A program made the position numbers and the translations under genes. A stretch of DNA of 64,000 bases, taken from positions 17,919 to 81,918 of the forward strand of contig JALHPV010000004.1 of the NCBI GenBank assembly GCA_022842285.1, given 5' to 3'. Below the pieces are notes generated by a model. It worked only from the letters and a program-made list of their open reading frames with translations. It was not told the origin of the DNA and did not search any database. Below are positions 26,878 through 35,021 of this stretch, one piece after another. Each line of letters begins with the position of its first letter. Within the stretch, counting starts at the first letter, position 1. This DNA is from Kofleriaceae bacterium (GTDB lineage: Bacteria > Myxococcota_A > Polyangia > Haliangiales > Haliangiaceae).

Positions 26878-28545
26878 TTACGTCTCGCCGAGCTCCTTGA
26901 GCTTGTAGAACAGTGAGCGGAGTGGCAATCCAAGCGCCTCCGCGGCGTCCTTGCGACTGCCACCGCAGGCGCGGAGGGCGGCATGGATCGCCTGGCGCTC
27001 GAAGGTACGTACCCGCTCGCGCAGGTTGCCGAGCTCCTGGCTCGACTCCGGGGCGGTAGAGGTCGATAGGAGCGGCGCTCGCATCCGTTCGGGCAAGTCG
27101 CTGACGTCGATCACCGAGTTCCGAGCGACGACGATGGCGCGCTCGATCGCGTTGCGGAGCTCGCGAATGTTCCCGGGGAAGGCATAGGCGTGGAGGACAT
27201 CGCGAGCCAGTGGCGTGATACCCGTGACGGTGCGCTGATGGCGCTGGTTGCCCTCGCGAATGAAGGTGGCCACCAGGGGCTCGAGGTCATCGCGACGCTC
27301 GCGCAGCGGCGGGATGGTGATGCCGAAGCCTTCGAGTCGGTAGAACAGATCCTCGCGAAACGACTTCGCCGCCGCCGCCTTCACGAGGTCGACGTGGGTC
27401 GCCGCGATGATCCGGACGTCGATCGCGACCGGCTTCGTGCTCCCGAGGCGCTGGACGCGGCGCGACTCGAGTACGCGCAACAGCGCGGCCTGCGCCGCCG
27501 CCGACAGCTCGCCGATCTCGTCGAGGAACAGCGAGCCGCCGTCCGCCTGCTCGAACAGCCCTGGCATCGCGCGGTCGGCACCGGTGAACGCGCCCCGCTC
27601 GTAGCCGAACAGCGTGGCCTCGAGCAAGCTCGGCGCGATGGCAGCACAGTTGATGGCACACAAGGGTCCACTGCGATGGCTCGCCTCGTGAACCAACGTG
27701 GCCAGGACGTCCTTGCCGGTGCCGGTCTCACCACGCAACAGCACCGAGATCTGGGACTGGGCGACCCGGCGTAGCTCGGCGACGATGCCGAGCATCTGCG
27801 CGGATCGAAACACCGGGCCGGTCGTGGTTGCCTCCGGTGGTACGTCGCCGCGGAGCGCCGTGACGGCACGCTCGATGGCAGCCGCCGCACCACTGTCACC
27901 GGTGCCGGCATCGACCGTCGTCATGCCAAAGCGCAGCCCTTCGTCGGTGAGGAGCTTTCGCAGCGCCGGGGCGCCGCCCGGCCCCGTCTCGGGAAGCACG
28001 ACCAGGAGCAAGCCGGCACCGAACACTCCGACGCGATCGATCGGGCGGAGCACCGAGCGAAGCAGCGTGGACACCGCGAGCAGTCCGCGTCGCTCGGTGT
28101 CGACGGCGACGACGGACGTGAGATGACGTAGCACGCGACAGCGCGCGAGCTCCTCGTCGAGACGGTCGCTCAGCTCGTCGTACGGATCGAGATCGTGATC
28201 CTGCAGCGCCGCTGATGCAGGGTCGCGGAACAGCACGACCACATCGCCGAGTCGGATCTCGACCCCATCGCTCAGGACCGCGCGGTCCACGCGCTGGCCT
28301 CGCACGAACGTGCCATTGGTCGAGCCAAGATCCTCGACCGCGGTTCGTCCGTCGCCGACCGCGAAGCGCGCGTGCTCGCGCGACACGCTCGCATCATCGA
28401 TCACCAGATCGGCGGGGGCACTGCGGCCGGCGATCAGCGTCCCTCGGCTCGGCAACCGCACCGCGCGCACACCGCCCGGGCCGTACACGAACAGCGTGGC
28501 GTGGGCGAGCCCTCCAGCGCTGTCGCGCTTCGCCGTCTCATCCAC
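26878..28545 (-). CDS. FHA-domain sigma-54-dependent transcriptional activator
   Basis: 555 residues. The FHA domain (about 15-110) has LIAGRSAPADLVIDDASVSR, REHARF and STNGTFVRGQRV. A middle region (about 115-235) shows weak similarity to receiver-like or GGDEF-like folds. The AAA+ domain has Walker A GETGTGKD, the sigma-54 contact loop GAFTGAD, Walker B GGSLFLDEIGEL and arginine fingers near FREDLFYRL. The C-terminal helix-turn-helix of Fis type reads GGSRKDAAEALGLPLRSLFY. It should switch on sigma-54 promoters when a phosphothreonine protein docks. The Ser/Thr kinase gene at 28603-30588 lies 57 bases upstream in the same direction and is the obvious partner. Confidence 0.93.
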   Translation of the reverse strand: MDETAKRDSAGGLAHATLFVYGPGGVRAVRLPSRGTLIAGRSAPADLVIDDASVSREHARFAVGDGRTAVEDLGSTNGTFVRGQRVDRAVLSDGVEIRLGDVVVLFRDPASAALQDHDLDPYDELSDRLDEELARCRVLRHLTSVVAVDTERRGLLAVSTLLRSVLRPIDRVGVFGAGLLLVVLPETGPGGAPALRKLLTDEGLRFGMTTVDAGTGDSGAAAAIERAVTALRGDVPPEATTTGPVFRSAQMLGIVAELRRVAQSQISVLLRGETGTGKDVLATLVHEASHRSGPLCAINCAAIAPSLLEATLFGYERGAFTGADRAMPGLFEQADGGSLFLDEIGELSAAAQAALLRVLESRRVQRLGSTKPVAIDVRIIAATHVDLVKAAAAKSFREDLFYRLEGFGITIPPLRERRDDLEPLVATFIREGNQRHQRTVTGITPLARDVLHAYAFPGNIRELRNAIERAIVVARNSVIDVSDLPERMRAPLLSTSTAPESSQELGNLRERVRTFERQAIHAALRACGGSRKDAAEALGLPLRSLFYKLKELGET

Positions 28546-28602
28546 GACAGCAGCATTTCGCAGCAGGCCCCGCCAAGCAAGGGCGTCCCGGACTTCGCGC
28601 CA

Positions 28603-30588
28603 TCAGCGCCGATTCCATTCGTCCTCGGTCTTGCATCGCACCATCTGTCCCGTCAGCGGCTTCCCCGTGGGAAGCGAGTAGCCGCGGCAGGTGTCGCCCT
28701 GGTTGCCGAAGAAGATGTTGCCGAACTGACCGCCGTCGCGCGCGCCGCAGTACGTACAGTTGATCGTCCCGACGCTCGGGACGGTCTCCTTGAAGCCGTC
28801 GCACGTCGCGCCTGGGGAGGCGGGGTACATCCAACGCGTCGCGCATTGGCGCGAGCCATCCGGCTTGACCTCGTCGACGACCGAGCAGAGATACTGACCG
28901 GAGTCGAGCCTGCACCAGCACTCGGGGTCCTTCCGGCGCACCTGGCAGACCAGGACCTGGCTCTCGGCTTCATAGGCCAGGCACTCGCACCGCCGCTCCC
29001 CGGGGCCGGGCACGGCGGGGACGACGGCCTTCTTCGCGCCAAGGTGAAAGGGATTGGGTTTCACCGTGACGCTGGGCCGGGGCGCCAGGACCGCGAGCCG
29101 GGCCGCGACCCGATCACGTAGCTCGCCCGGCGGACCGAGCGTGACGTAGCGCTCGTAGTGATCGCGCGCGTCGCGATGGGCGCCAAGGCCATCGTAGAGC
29201 TCGGCGACCTTGGCTTCGAGGGCGATCTCGCCACCTGCGGCGATCGCATCCTGATACGCCGCGATCGCCTTGGCCGTCTGGCCGCTGATCACGGCCGCTT
29301 CCGCGTCGGCGATCAGGGATGCGAGCCGGTCCTCCGGCGGGTCGGGCGCCCGGGCATCCAGGCTGGCATCCGGCGCAAGGGCCACCTGGCTCGGGGCACT
29401 GGAGCGGGGTTCGGCCGGCTCCGCCGGTGAGCTCGCCACTCGCACGATGCCCACCAGGGTGACCACGATCGCCACGACGGACAGGATGCCGGCTACGCGC
29501 CAGCTCGGGCGGTTCCGCGAGGACGGAGCAGGCGGCTCTCCCGCACGGGAGACGACCGTCGAGGCGAGCTCGGGCGAGGCACGATTCCGGGGAGTCGGTA
29601 CGCTGGGGCGCGTCGTCGCGAGCGCGGCTGGACTGGAAGACCGGCCCTCCACCGCTGGCGACGGCGCGAGGTCGCTGAGTGCGGCCCGGAAGGCGCGCGC
29701 ATCCGCGAACCGATCACGAGGATCCTTCTCCAATGCCGTCGCGACGGCGGCGACCAGTCCGGGTGATAGCCCAGACCGTGCCCCTGCGAGGTTGGGTGCG
29801 GGCACGTCGGCGAAGTCCGCGAGCTTCGTGATGCTCGTGCCGTGGAACGGCAGGGAGCCCGTGATCATCAGGAACATCATGGTCCCGACCGAATACAGAT
29901 CGGCGCGGTGATCGATCGCGCGCCCCATCAGGTGCTCGGGCGCCATGAACTGGGGCGTGCCGATGACCCGCCCGGTCCCCGTGTCGAGCTGAGCTCCCCC
30001 ATCGCGCACTGACTTGGCGATGCCGAAGTCCGTGATCTTGACGACGTCAGTCGGGCCGTCGAGCAACAGCACGTTCGCCGGCTTGATGTCGCGGTGGATG
30101 ATCCCCGCATCGTGAATCGCCTGGAGGCCGTCGAGCACCTGGCGCGTGATCGCGATGACGCGATCGACATCCATAGCACCACCCGCCAGGACGGCCTGCA
30201 GGTCTCGCCCCTGCACGAGCTCCATGACGATGTAGTCCGCATCGGCATCGGCGCCCACGTCCATCACCTGCACGACGTGCGGATGGGCGACCTTGCTGGC
30301 GGCGCGTGCTTCCTGACGAAACCGCGCCCGCGTGTCCCCATCGGCCTCTGCGTGAGAGACGAACTTGATCGCGACCTGTCGATCGAGCCCGATGTGCTCG
30401 GCCTCGTACACGACGCCCATGCCGCCGCGGCCCCGCAGCGTGCGGACGAAGTACCGGCCATCGATGGTGCGGCCGATCAGCGGATCATCGACGCTCGCTT
30501 CGTCGACGACGATGGGCCCTCCATCGAGCGAGCAGAACCGCTCGGGTCCCTCGTACTCGGTGTGGCAGACCCGGCAGCGCCGCTTCAT
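28603..30588 (-). CDS. Transmembrane Ser/Thr kinase with N-terminal zinc ribbon and Cys-rich outer domain
   Basis: 661 residues. The first 25 residues, CRVCHTEYEGPERFCSLDG, form a zinc-ribbon-like motif. The kinase domain (about 40-300) has LRGRGGMGVVYEAEH, Lys75 in VAIKF, HRDIKPAN, ITDFGIAK and GTPQFMAPEH. A Pro/Ser linker leads to one membrane helix, VAGILSVVAIVVTLVGIVRV. Outside are a TPR-like part and a C-terminal domain with about 13 Cys (CECLAYEAESQVLVCQ, CWCRLDSGQYLC, INCTYCGARDGG). The outer domain is likely a disulfide-stabilised sensor. It is followed by the FHA-sigma54 gene. Confidence 0.9.
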   Translation of the reverse strand: MKRRCRVCHTEYEGPERFCSLDGGPIVVDEASVDDPLIGRTIDGRYFVRTLRGRGGMGVVYEAEHIGLDRQVAIKFVSHAEADGDTRARFRQEARAASKVAHPHVVQVMDVGADADADYIVMELVQGRDLQAVLAGGAMDVDRVIAITRQVLDGLQAIHDAGIIHRDIKPANVLLLDGPTDVVKITDFGIAKSVRDGGAQLDTGTGRVIGTPQFMAPEHLMGRAIDHRADLYSVGTMMFLMITGSLPFHGTSITKLADFADVPAPNLAGARSGLSPGLVAAVATALEKDPRDRFADARAFRAALSDLAPSPAVEGRSSSPAALATTRPSVPTPRNRASPELASTVVSRAGEPPAPSSRNRPSWRVAGILSVVAIVVTLVGIVRVASSPAEPAEPRSSAPSQVALAPDASLDARAPDPPEDRLASLIADAEAAVISGQTAKAIAAYQDAIAAGGEIALEAKVAELYDGLGAHRDARDHYERYVTLGPPGELRDRVAARLAVLAPRPSVTVKPNPFHLGAKKAVVPAVPGPGERRCECLAYEAESQVLVCQVRRKDPECWCRLDSGQYLCSVVDEVKPDGSRQCATRWMYPASPGATCDGFKETVPSVGTINCTYCGARDGGQFGNIFFGNQGDTCRGYSLPTGKPLTGQMVRCKTEDEWNRR

Positions 30589-30627
30589 TCAGCGAGGATC
30601 ATAGCCTCGTACGGCGGTGCTGGGCGG

Positions 30628-31116
30628 CTAGTACCCGAGCGCCTTGCATGCGGCCTTCCACACCTTCGGCCATCCTCTGCACGCGTACCGGCTCGGGGTT
30701 CCCTTGCAGGCCTGCTCGACACCCTCGCTGGCGAGGCACGCGAGCTGGCACGCTGCTCGGACCAAGAGGTCATCGGGGCGATTACACGCTCTCCACTGTT
30801 CGTGCGTACACCCCGCGCCCTGCGCATTTCCCGCGGCGCTCTCGTCCTCCAGCACGATCTCGATCGGGCACTCGGCGCCGAGCTCGTCGAGCCCATCGCC
30901 GGGCCCCGGATCGCCGGGTCCCGCATCGCCGGGCCCCGGATCCGCGACGCCCGCGTCGACGGTGGCACACGCCGGGTCGTCACCCGCTACCTCGCAGTCG
31001 AGCGCGACCGCCTGGGCCGCCTCGCCCGTGTCGGGCGAGTGCCGCGTCCCGGGATCAATGCAACCGGCGCCGAGCGTCAGACCAAACCAGATCGCGATGA
31101 CTCCAAATGCCTTCAT
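30628..31116 (-). CDS. Cys-rich lipoprotein, hypothetical
   Basis: 162 residues from ATG 31116, with GGAGGA just before it. The signal FGVIAIWFGLTLGAGC ends in a lipobox. A Gly/Pro/Asp linker (DPGPGDAGPGDPGPGDG) separates two Cys-containing parts; the C-terminal part has eight Cys (CTHEQWRACN, CQLACLASEGVEQAC, YACRGW, KAACKALGY) and resembles small four-helix disulfide proteins. It is divergent from the lipoprotein gene at 31344, with repeats and a large hairpin between. Confidence 0.65.
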   Translation of the reverse strand: MKAFGVIAIWFGLTLGAGCIDPGTRHSPDTGEAAQAVALDCEVAGDDPACATVDAGVADPGPGDAGPGDPGPGDGLDELGAECPIEIVLEDESAAGNAQGAGCTHEQWRACNRPDDLLVRAACQLACLASEGVEQACKGTPSRYACRGWPKVWKAACKALGY

Positions 31117-31176
31117 CAGTCCTCCTTGACCAATGACAAGAGCACCTGGAATGCCAGCGCCGACGACCGCCCAGGC

Positions 31177-31209
31177 AGCGCCCCGACAGCGCCCCGACAG
31201 CGCCCCGAC
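31177..31209. repeat. Three perfect 11-bp tandem repeats
   Basis: AGCGCCCCGAC occurs three times head to tail (31177-31187, 31188-31198, 31199-31209), and a shortened fourth copy CTCCCCGAC follows. It lies in the spacer between two divergent lipoprotein genes and directly abuts the hairpin at 31216-31269. Confidence 0.8.
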
Positions 31210-31215
31210 CTCCCC

Positions 31216-31269
31216 GACTGCAAGAACCTGCACGAACAGGCGTCTGGCTGCGTGCAGCTTCTTGCAGTC
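31216..31269. repeat. 19-bp inverted repeat, strong hairpin
   Basis: The left arm GACTGCAAGAACCTGCACG (31216-31234) and the right arm CGTGCAGCTTCTTGCAGTC (31251-31269) are complementary apart from one position; the loop is 16 bases. It is in the intergenic region upstream of both 30628-31116 and 31344-32075. It could be an operator, an RNA element or a mobile palindrome; there is no T-tract on either side. Confidence 0.75.
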
Positions 31270-31343
31270 CGCGGATGCGACGGCTCTCGGCGGCACGGAT
31301 CGGCGGCCCGCGCCGGGGCATGCCGGCTGCAAAAGCCATCTGC

Positions 31344-32075
31344 ATGCACACCACCTTCATCGCATCGACGCTTCTCGTCTCTCTGGCTGCCTGTCTCGCC
31401 GAGCCCGCCCCGCAGGAGCTCCCCGCCACCGAGGTGGTGCCCGAGGACGTCGCGCGCGCGGTCGTGGCCGGGCCGCCGGATGACTGCCATGGCGCGCCGG
31501 TGGCGGAGCCGCAGTCGTGCACCGACTTCGCGTGGCAATGCGGTGCGGTCAACATCATCGGGGTCGCCAATGACGTCTTGAGCCAGATGGAGCCCGGCTG
31601 CGATCCATGGGACGGGCTCGATATCGTCATCGATATCGTGAACACGCCCGACCGCGACCTGACCGAGAACCTCGCGATCTGGGCCTGCAACGTCCTCGAG
31701 TGCCTACCGCCGAGTGCGTCGAGCAACCCTCAGGTCGTGGCCGCGAATGCCGCATGTGCCGCCGGTACCGTGCTGGCGACAGCGATCCGCTGCGCGGCCC
31801 TCTACGACCTGTGCGAGACGGAGCGGCTCAACGCGCAGCCGATCTGTCCAGGCGACAACCCATGCCCGTATCGCCCCAGCGTGCTCGCGTGTGACGGGGA
31901 TGCGCCGCGAGACCAGACGGACATCTCACGCGACTGCAGTGCCGTCGTCGACAATCTCGGGGTCAGTGGCCCTACCCACAGCTCCTGCATGGCCTCGTGT
32001 GTCGCGACCACGATCGAAGGGGGTGCGTTCTGCGGTTCCGGCCCCGAGACCGACGAGCCTACCGAGGGTCAATAG
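31344..32075 (+). CDS. Cys-rich lipoprotein, hypothetical
   Basis: 243 residues from ATG 31344 (ATG 31320 is possible). The signal TTFIASTLLVSLAAC ends in a lipobox. The mature protein has about 18 Cys distributed through the chain (DDCHGAPVAEPQSCTDFAWQ, CNVLECLPP, ICPGDNPCPY, SSCMASCVATT), indicating many disulfides. Related in style to the divergent gene at 30628. No family recognised. Confidence 0.6.
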   Translation: MHTTFIASTLLVSLAACLAEPAPQELPATEVVPEDVARAVVAGPPDDCHGAPVAEPQSCTDFAWQCGAVNIIGVANDVLSQMEPGCDPWDGLDIVIDIVNTPDRDLTENLAIWACNVLECLPPSASSNPQVVAANAACAAGTVLATAIRCAALYDLCETERLNAQPICPGDNPCPYRPSVLACDGDAPRDQTDISRDCSAVVDNLGVSGPTHSSCMASCVATTIEGGAFCGSGPETDEPTEGQ

Positions 32076-32106
32076 GCTGATCGCCCGTCGACCGATGCGG
32101 CGAGCT

Positions 32107-32547
32107 TCAGCCCGGCAGCGGCGGCTGCCATTCGACGCGGTTTCTGCTGTCGACGAGGGCCACGTGCACGGACGTCGTGCTCGCGCTCCCCGCGCCACTG
32201 ACGGTCACGCGGAACCGGGCCCGGGTCCCGAGGTGAAGCCAATCCGGCTTGATCGCGACGAGCTCCAGCCCCCGTGAGGTCACGTCGGCGACCACCACCC
32301 GGCGGCGGCGGTACACGACGGCGACCGCGATCGGAGGTCCGACGACCGCGCCGATGATCGCTCCCACGAGCATGCTGTGAGCCAGCGAGCTCATCGCGCG
32401 AGCCTCGATCGATACGGCATGTCCCGCATCGTAGCTCGGAGGGCCGTCCTCGTCGCAAACCGGCGTGTCGAGTAGCCAGCCCGGGACGGCGATCGAGGGC
32501 TCGCACCGACTTGGCCGGGCGCACGAATTGCTCGACGCGTCAGACAT
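32107..32547 (-). CDS. Small membrane protein with one TM helix, hypothetical
   Basis: 146 residues from ATG 32547; a shorter start inside (MSSLAHSML, near 32400) would put the membrane helix at the N-terminus and may be the real one. The helix is SMLVGAIIGAVVGPPIAVAV followed by the basic stop YRRRRV. A PilZ-like or small beta domain follows (VVVADVTSRGLELVAIKPDW, ARFRVTVSGAG). The longer start shares a CATG with the start of the App1-like gene on the other strand. Confidence 0.45.
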   Translation of the reverse strand: MSDASSNSCARPSRCEPSIAVPGWLLDTPVCDEDGPPSYDAGHAVSIEARAMSSLAHSMLVGAIIGAVVGPPIAVAVVYRRRRVVVADVTSRGLELVAIKPDWLHLGTRARFRVTVSGAGSASTTSVHVALVDSRNRVEWQPPLPG

Positions 32548-33556
32548 GCTGGTCACCGGCTCATGGCGTCGCCCCTGCACGATCTTGTTTGCAGTCGCGA
32601 TCGGCGGCTGCGGTCTCACCCCTGATGACGGCACCGTCGAGGATCTCGGGCCCATCTCCGATGACAAGGCCGATACCGCCCTGCCCCGCGAGGTGGCGGT
32701 CGAGCTCGGGGCCGGTGAGAGCAAGCGCTTCCGGATCACGACTGCCGCCTTTCGCGTGACCCTGACCCAGGAGGGAGAGGTCGCCGCCGAGCTCGCGGCC
32801 CAGAACCACGAGTTGATCTACACCAGCGAGGTGACGGCGCGGCCGGACCTCGCCGTCGACGGTGACGGCACGTCGCGGGTCTGGACGGTCACGGTCCGGA
32901 ATCGTGGTGACGCTGACCTCGACGCGACGGTGGTCTTCGCGGCCCGGCCACGCACGAACGAGATCGGTATCGTGTCGGATATCGACAAGACCGTGCTTCC
33001 GCCGGAGACCGCGTCCGGACTCGCTGCGCCGTACCCGGGGGTCGCGGCCCTCCTCCAGACGCTCGAGGCCGCGACGGTCGGGGACGTCACCTACGTCACC
33101 GCGCGCGAGCCCGAGGCGGTGCTCGAGATCCCCGCGTGGATGGCGGAGCACGGGGTGCCGGCGGGGCCGATCGAGACCGGGGTGAGCGGTGTCCCGTGGA
33201 TCGCGCAGGCGGAGAAGGTCCGCGACATCACGCGCATCTTCGAAGCGCGCCCGGAGCAGCGCTTCGTACTGTTCGGAGACACGTCACACCGCGATCCGGA
33301 GGCGTACGCGGAGATTCGCGCCGCCTTCCCCGATCGCGTGGCCGCGATCTTCATTCACAAGGTGAACGTCACCGTGTCTCCGCAGCGCGTCGACGGCATG
33401 CACCTCGTGACCAACTACGCCGAGGCCGCGGCCATCGCCTTCGGCGAGGAGCTGCTGGACGAGGCCGCCGCCCGGGGCGTGATCGCGAGCGCGGTCGAGA
33501 GCGGTCTGACGCTCTCCGACGACGACATCGACGCGTTGATCGACGCGCACCGATAG
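32546..33556 (+). CDS. App1-like phosphatase (DUF2183), lipoprotein
   Basis: 336 residues from ATG 32546. The signal RPCTILFAVAIGGC ends in a lipobox. A beta domain (about 45-135) precedes the catalytic HAD-type domain: IGIVSDIDKTVLPPE carries the DxDxT motif, VTYVTAREPEAV the second Thr/Arg motif, and RFVLFGDTSHRDPEAYAEI the acidic motif. Members of this family are related to yeast App1 phosphatidate phosphatase. An exported lipid phosphatase on the cell envelope is the likely role; the substrate is inference. Confidence 0.8.
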   Translation: MLVTGSWRRPCTILFAVAIGGCGLTPDDGTVEDLGPISDDKADTALPREVAVELGAGESKRFRITTAAFRVTLTQEGEVAAELAAQNHELIYTSEVTARPDLAVDGDGTSRVWTVTVRNRGDADLDATVVFAARPRTNEIGIVSDIDKTVLPPETASGLAAPYPGVAALLQTLEAATVGDVTYVTAREPEAVLEIPAWMAEHGVPAGPIETGVSGVPWIAQAEKVRDITRIFEARPEQRFVLFGDTSHRDPEAYAEIRAAFPDRVAAIFIHKVNVTVSPQRVDGMHLVTNYAEAAAIAFGEELLDEAAARGVIASAVESGLTLSDDDIDALIDAHR

Positions 33557-33569
33557 CGCGTCGCGCCGG

Positions 33570-33902
33570 TTACGCGCCGAGGGGGGCGTAGTTCGTGCTC
33601 GCGTCGCCACCGAGCGACGGCAGCGGGCTCGAGCTCCCGCCACTGGGCCCGCCGCTGGGCCAGTTGTCGATGGCCCGACCGACGGCGCGGCCGCCGATGT
33701 TGCCGGCGACGTTGCCCACGGCCGCGCCCACGCCAGCGGCACCGAACCGGCTGCCGACCAACCCGCCGAGGGCGCTGCCTCCGACGCCGCCCACGTTGCC
33801 CAGGGTCTGCTCCCAGGTCTCGCCATCGCGATCGCCGCCGTTGACGCGGCTGAGGGTGGACAGGTCGATCTCGAGAAACGTGGGCTCGTTCGTGGGGTTC
33901 AT
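33570..33902 (-). CDS. Double-glycine leader peptide, bacteriocin-like (second copy)
   Basis: 110 residues from ATG 33902 (a tandem ATG lies at 33905); AAGGAG is six bases upstream of 33902. The leader FLEIDLSTLSRVNGG ends at Gly22-Gly23 and fits the same pattern as the peptide at 24691-24930. The core is a long Gly/Ala run with GxxxG spacing (GNVGGVGGSALGGLVGSRFG, VGNVAGNIGGRAVGRAIDN), typical of membrane-active class II bacteriocins. The tail ends in STNYAPLGA. The stop is 13 bases from the convergent App1-like gene. No exporter is adjacent. Antimicrobial or signalling use is inference. Confidence 0.75.
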   Translation of the reverse strand: MNPTNEPTFLEIDLSTLSRVNGGDRDGETWEQTLGNVGGVGGSALGGLVGSRFGAAGVGAAVGNVAGNIGGRAVGRAIDNWPSGGPSGGSSSPLPSLGGDASTNYAPLGA

Positions 33903-34092
33903 CATGATCTCCTTGGGTTGGCAGAGGTCATTGCCAGGACCGAGCCAGGCGCTGTCCTCCCCCGCCAAGCGAACGCGGGCGCCGCTGAAGGGAGGCCCCG
34001 CGCACCGGAGGTGCAAGGCGTTGCCACTCGAGGGCAGCCGGTGAACCACGATCCCGGAGCCATCGCCTCCGCGCCGTCTACCTGGCCTGTAA

Positions 34093-34110
34093 CCTCGCGC
34101 ACCCGCGAGG
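34093..34110. repeat. Seven-pair hairpin between divergent genes
   Basis: CCTCGCG and CGCGAGG flank the loop CACC. It lies 30 bases before the C-type-lectin-like gene and on the other side upstream of the double-glycine peptide gene; a possible operator. Confidence 0.3.
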
Positions 34111-34139
34111 CGACACCCATCCGATAAGATGGTGACTGG

Positions 34140-34685
34140 ATGGTCCGGTGGTTGCTCGCGATGGCGCTCGCAGGATGTGGTCGACTCGGCTTCGATGCCG
34201 TCCCCTCCGGGGATGCCAACGTCGACACGCTGTCCCCCGACGCGCTGCCGTACGACATCGCGAACGGCGAGTGTCCGCCCACGTACGTCGCCTCCGGCGG
34301 TCACTGCTACCGCTTCGTGACCACGGGGACAGAAGACTGGCTCGAGGCCGAGCTCGCCTGCGAGGCTGACCTGATCGGAGCACACCTCGTCATCATCGAG
34401 GATGATGCCGAGGCCGAGCTCGTCGACGGAGCGGCCCCGCCCGACAACTTCGATCACTCGCTCGGCGTCAGCGATCGAGTGACCGAAGGTGTCTACCTCG
34501 ACGTCACGGGGGAGCCCGTGACGCGCCTGCCCTGGGCGACCTCGCCAGACGCCAACGAGGACTGCCTCCTGGTTCGCGACGACCGTGCCTACACGACCGT
34601 GTCGTGTGAAGGGCCGAACGACTACATGTGCGAATACGACGGCCGACCGGCGGACCCCTCGGCATACCTCGACACCGGCGACTGA
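34140..34685 (+). CDS. C-type-lectin-like domain lipoprotein
   Basis: 181 residues from ATG 34140. A short signal, VRWLLAMALAGC, ends in a lipobox. After an Asp/Pro linker the C-type lectin fold reads CPPTYVASGGHCYRFVT, then DWLEAELACEADLIGAHLV, and ends with CLLVRDDRAYTTVSC and NDYMCEYDG. All six expected Cys positions of the fold are present or nearly so. The usual EPN/QPD sugar motif is not seen, so binding of protein or other ligands is possible. It is divergent from the double-glycine peptide gene. Confidence 0.75.
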   Translation: MVRWLLAMALAGCGRLGFDAVPSGDANVDTLSPDALPYDIANGECPPTYVASGGHCYRFVTTGTEDWLEAELACEADLIGAHLVIIEDDAEAELVDGAAPPDNFDHSLGVSDRVTEGVYLDVTGEPVTRLPWATSPDANEDCLLVRDDRAYTTVSCEGPNDYMCEYDGRPADPSAYLDTGD

Positions 34686-34703
34686 CCGCTCGGTCCCCCG
34701 GGT

Positions 34704-34877
34704 TCAGCCGTAGGTGTTGACGCGTGTCCCCTGATGCTCGGTGGGCGGTGGGGGCGCCTTGGCCTGCTCGATGAGGGCCACCGCGCCTTCGCCCTCGGCC
34801 TTGGCTGCATTCTGGGCCACCTTCTCCATTCGCATGGCGACGGCTCCCACGACGGTTCCTGCTTTGGCTACATCCAT
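34704..34877 (-). CDS. YjfB-like small protein
   Basis: 57 residues from ATG 34877. A helix VVGAVAMRMEKVAQNAAKAE and a second part ALIEQAKAPPPP lead to the tail HQGTRVNTYG. This matches the plan of the YjfB family (called putative motility proteins, about 60 residues): MD start, helix with hydrophobic heptads, Pro-rich bend and a VNTxA/G end. Its role in any bacterium is uncertain. No good ribosome site is seen. It lies about 90 bases from the decayed end of the CRISPR array. Confidence 0.5.
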   Translation of the reverse strand: MDVAKAGTVVGAVAMRMEKVAQNAAKAEGEGAVALIEQAKAPPPPTEHQGTRVNTYG

Positions 34878-34967
34878 GACGTAACGGATCGGCCAGCGGC
34901 GCGGTCCGTGTAGGGCGACCATGGGTCGCCCATCGCCCTGACCATGTAGAACCGCTACCGGACGGAG

Positions 34968-34984
34968 ATCGGCGCGGCGATCAC
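34968..34984 (-). repeat. Half CRISPR repeat, leader-distal remnant
   Basis: ATCGGCGCGGCGATCAC equals the last 17 bases of the array repeat (as read on the plus strand). It is separated by 37 bases from the first full repeat at 35022, the usual spacer length, so it is a truncated earlier repeat-spacer unit. Confidence 0.85.
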
Positions 34985-35021
34985 ACATCGTGATCAAGAG
35001 CGTCGGCGACATCGGCAACTA

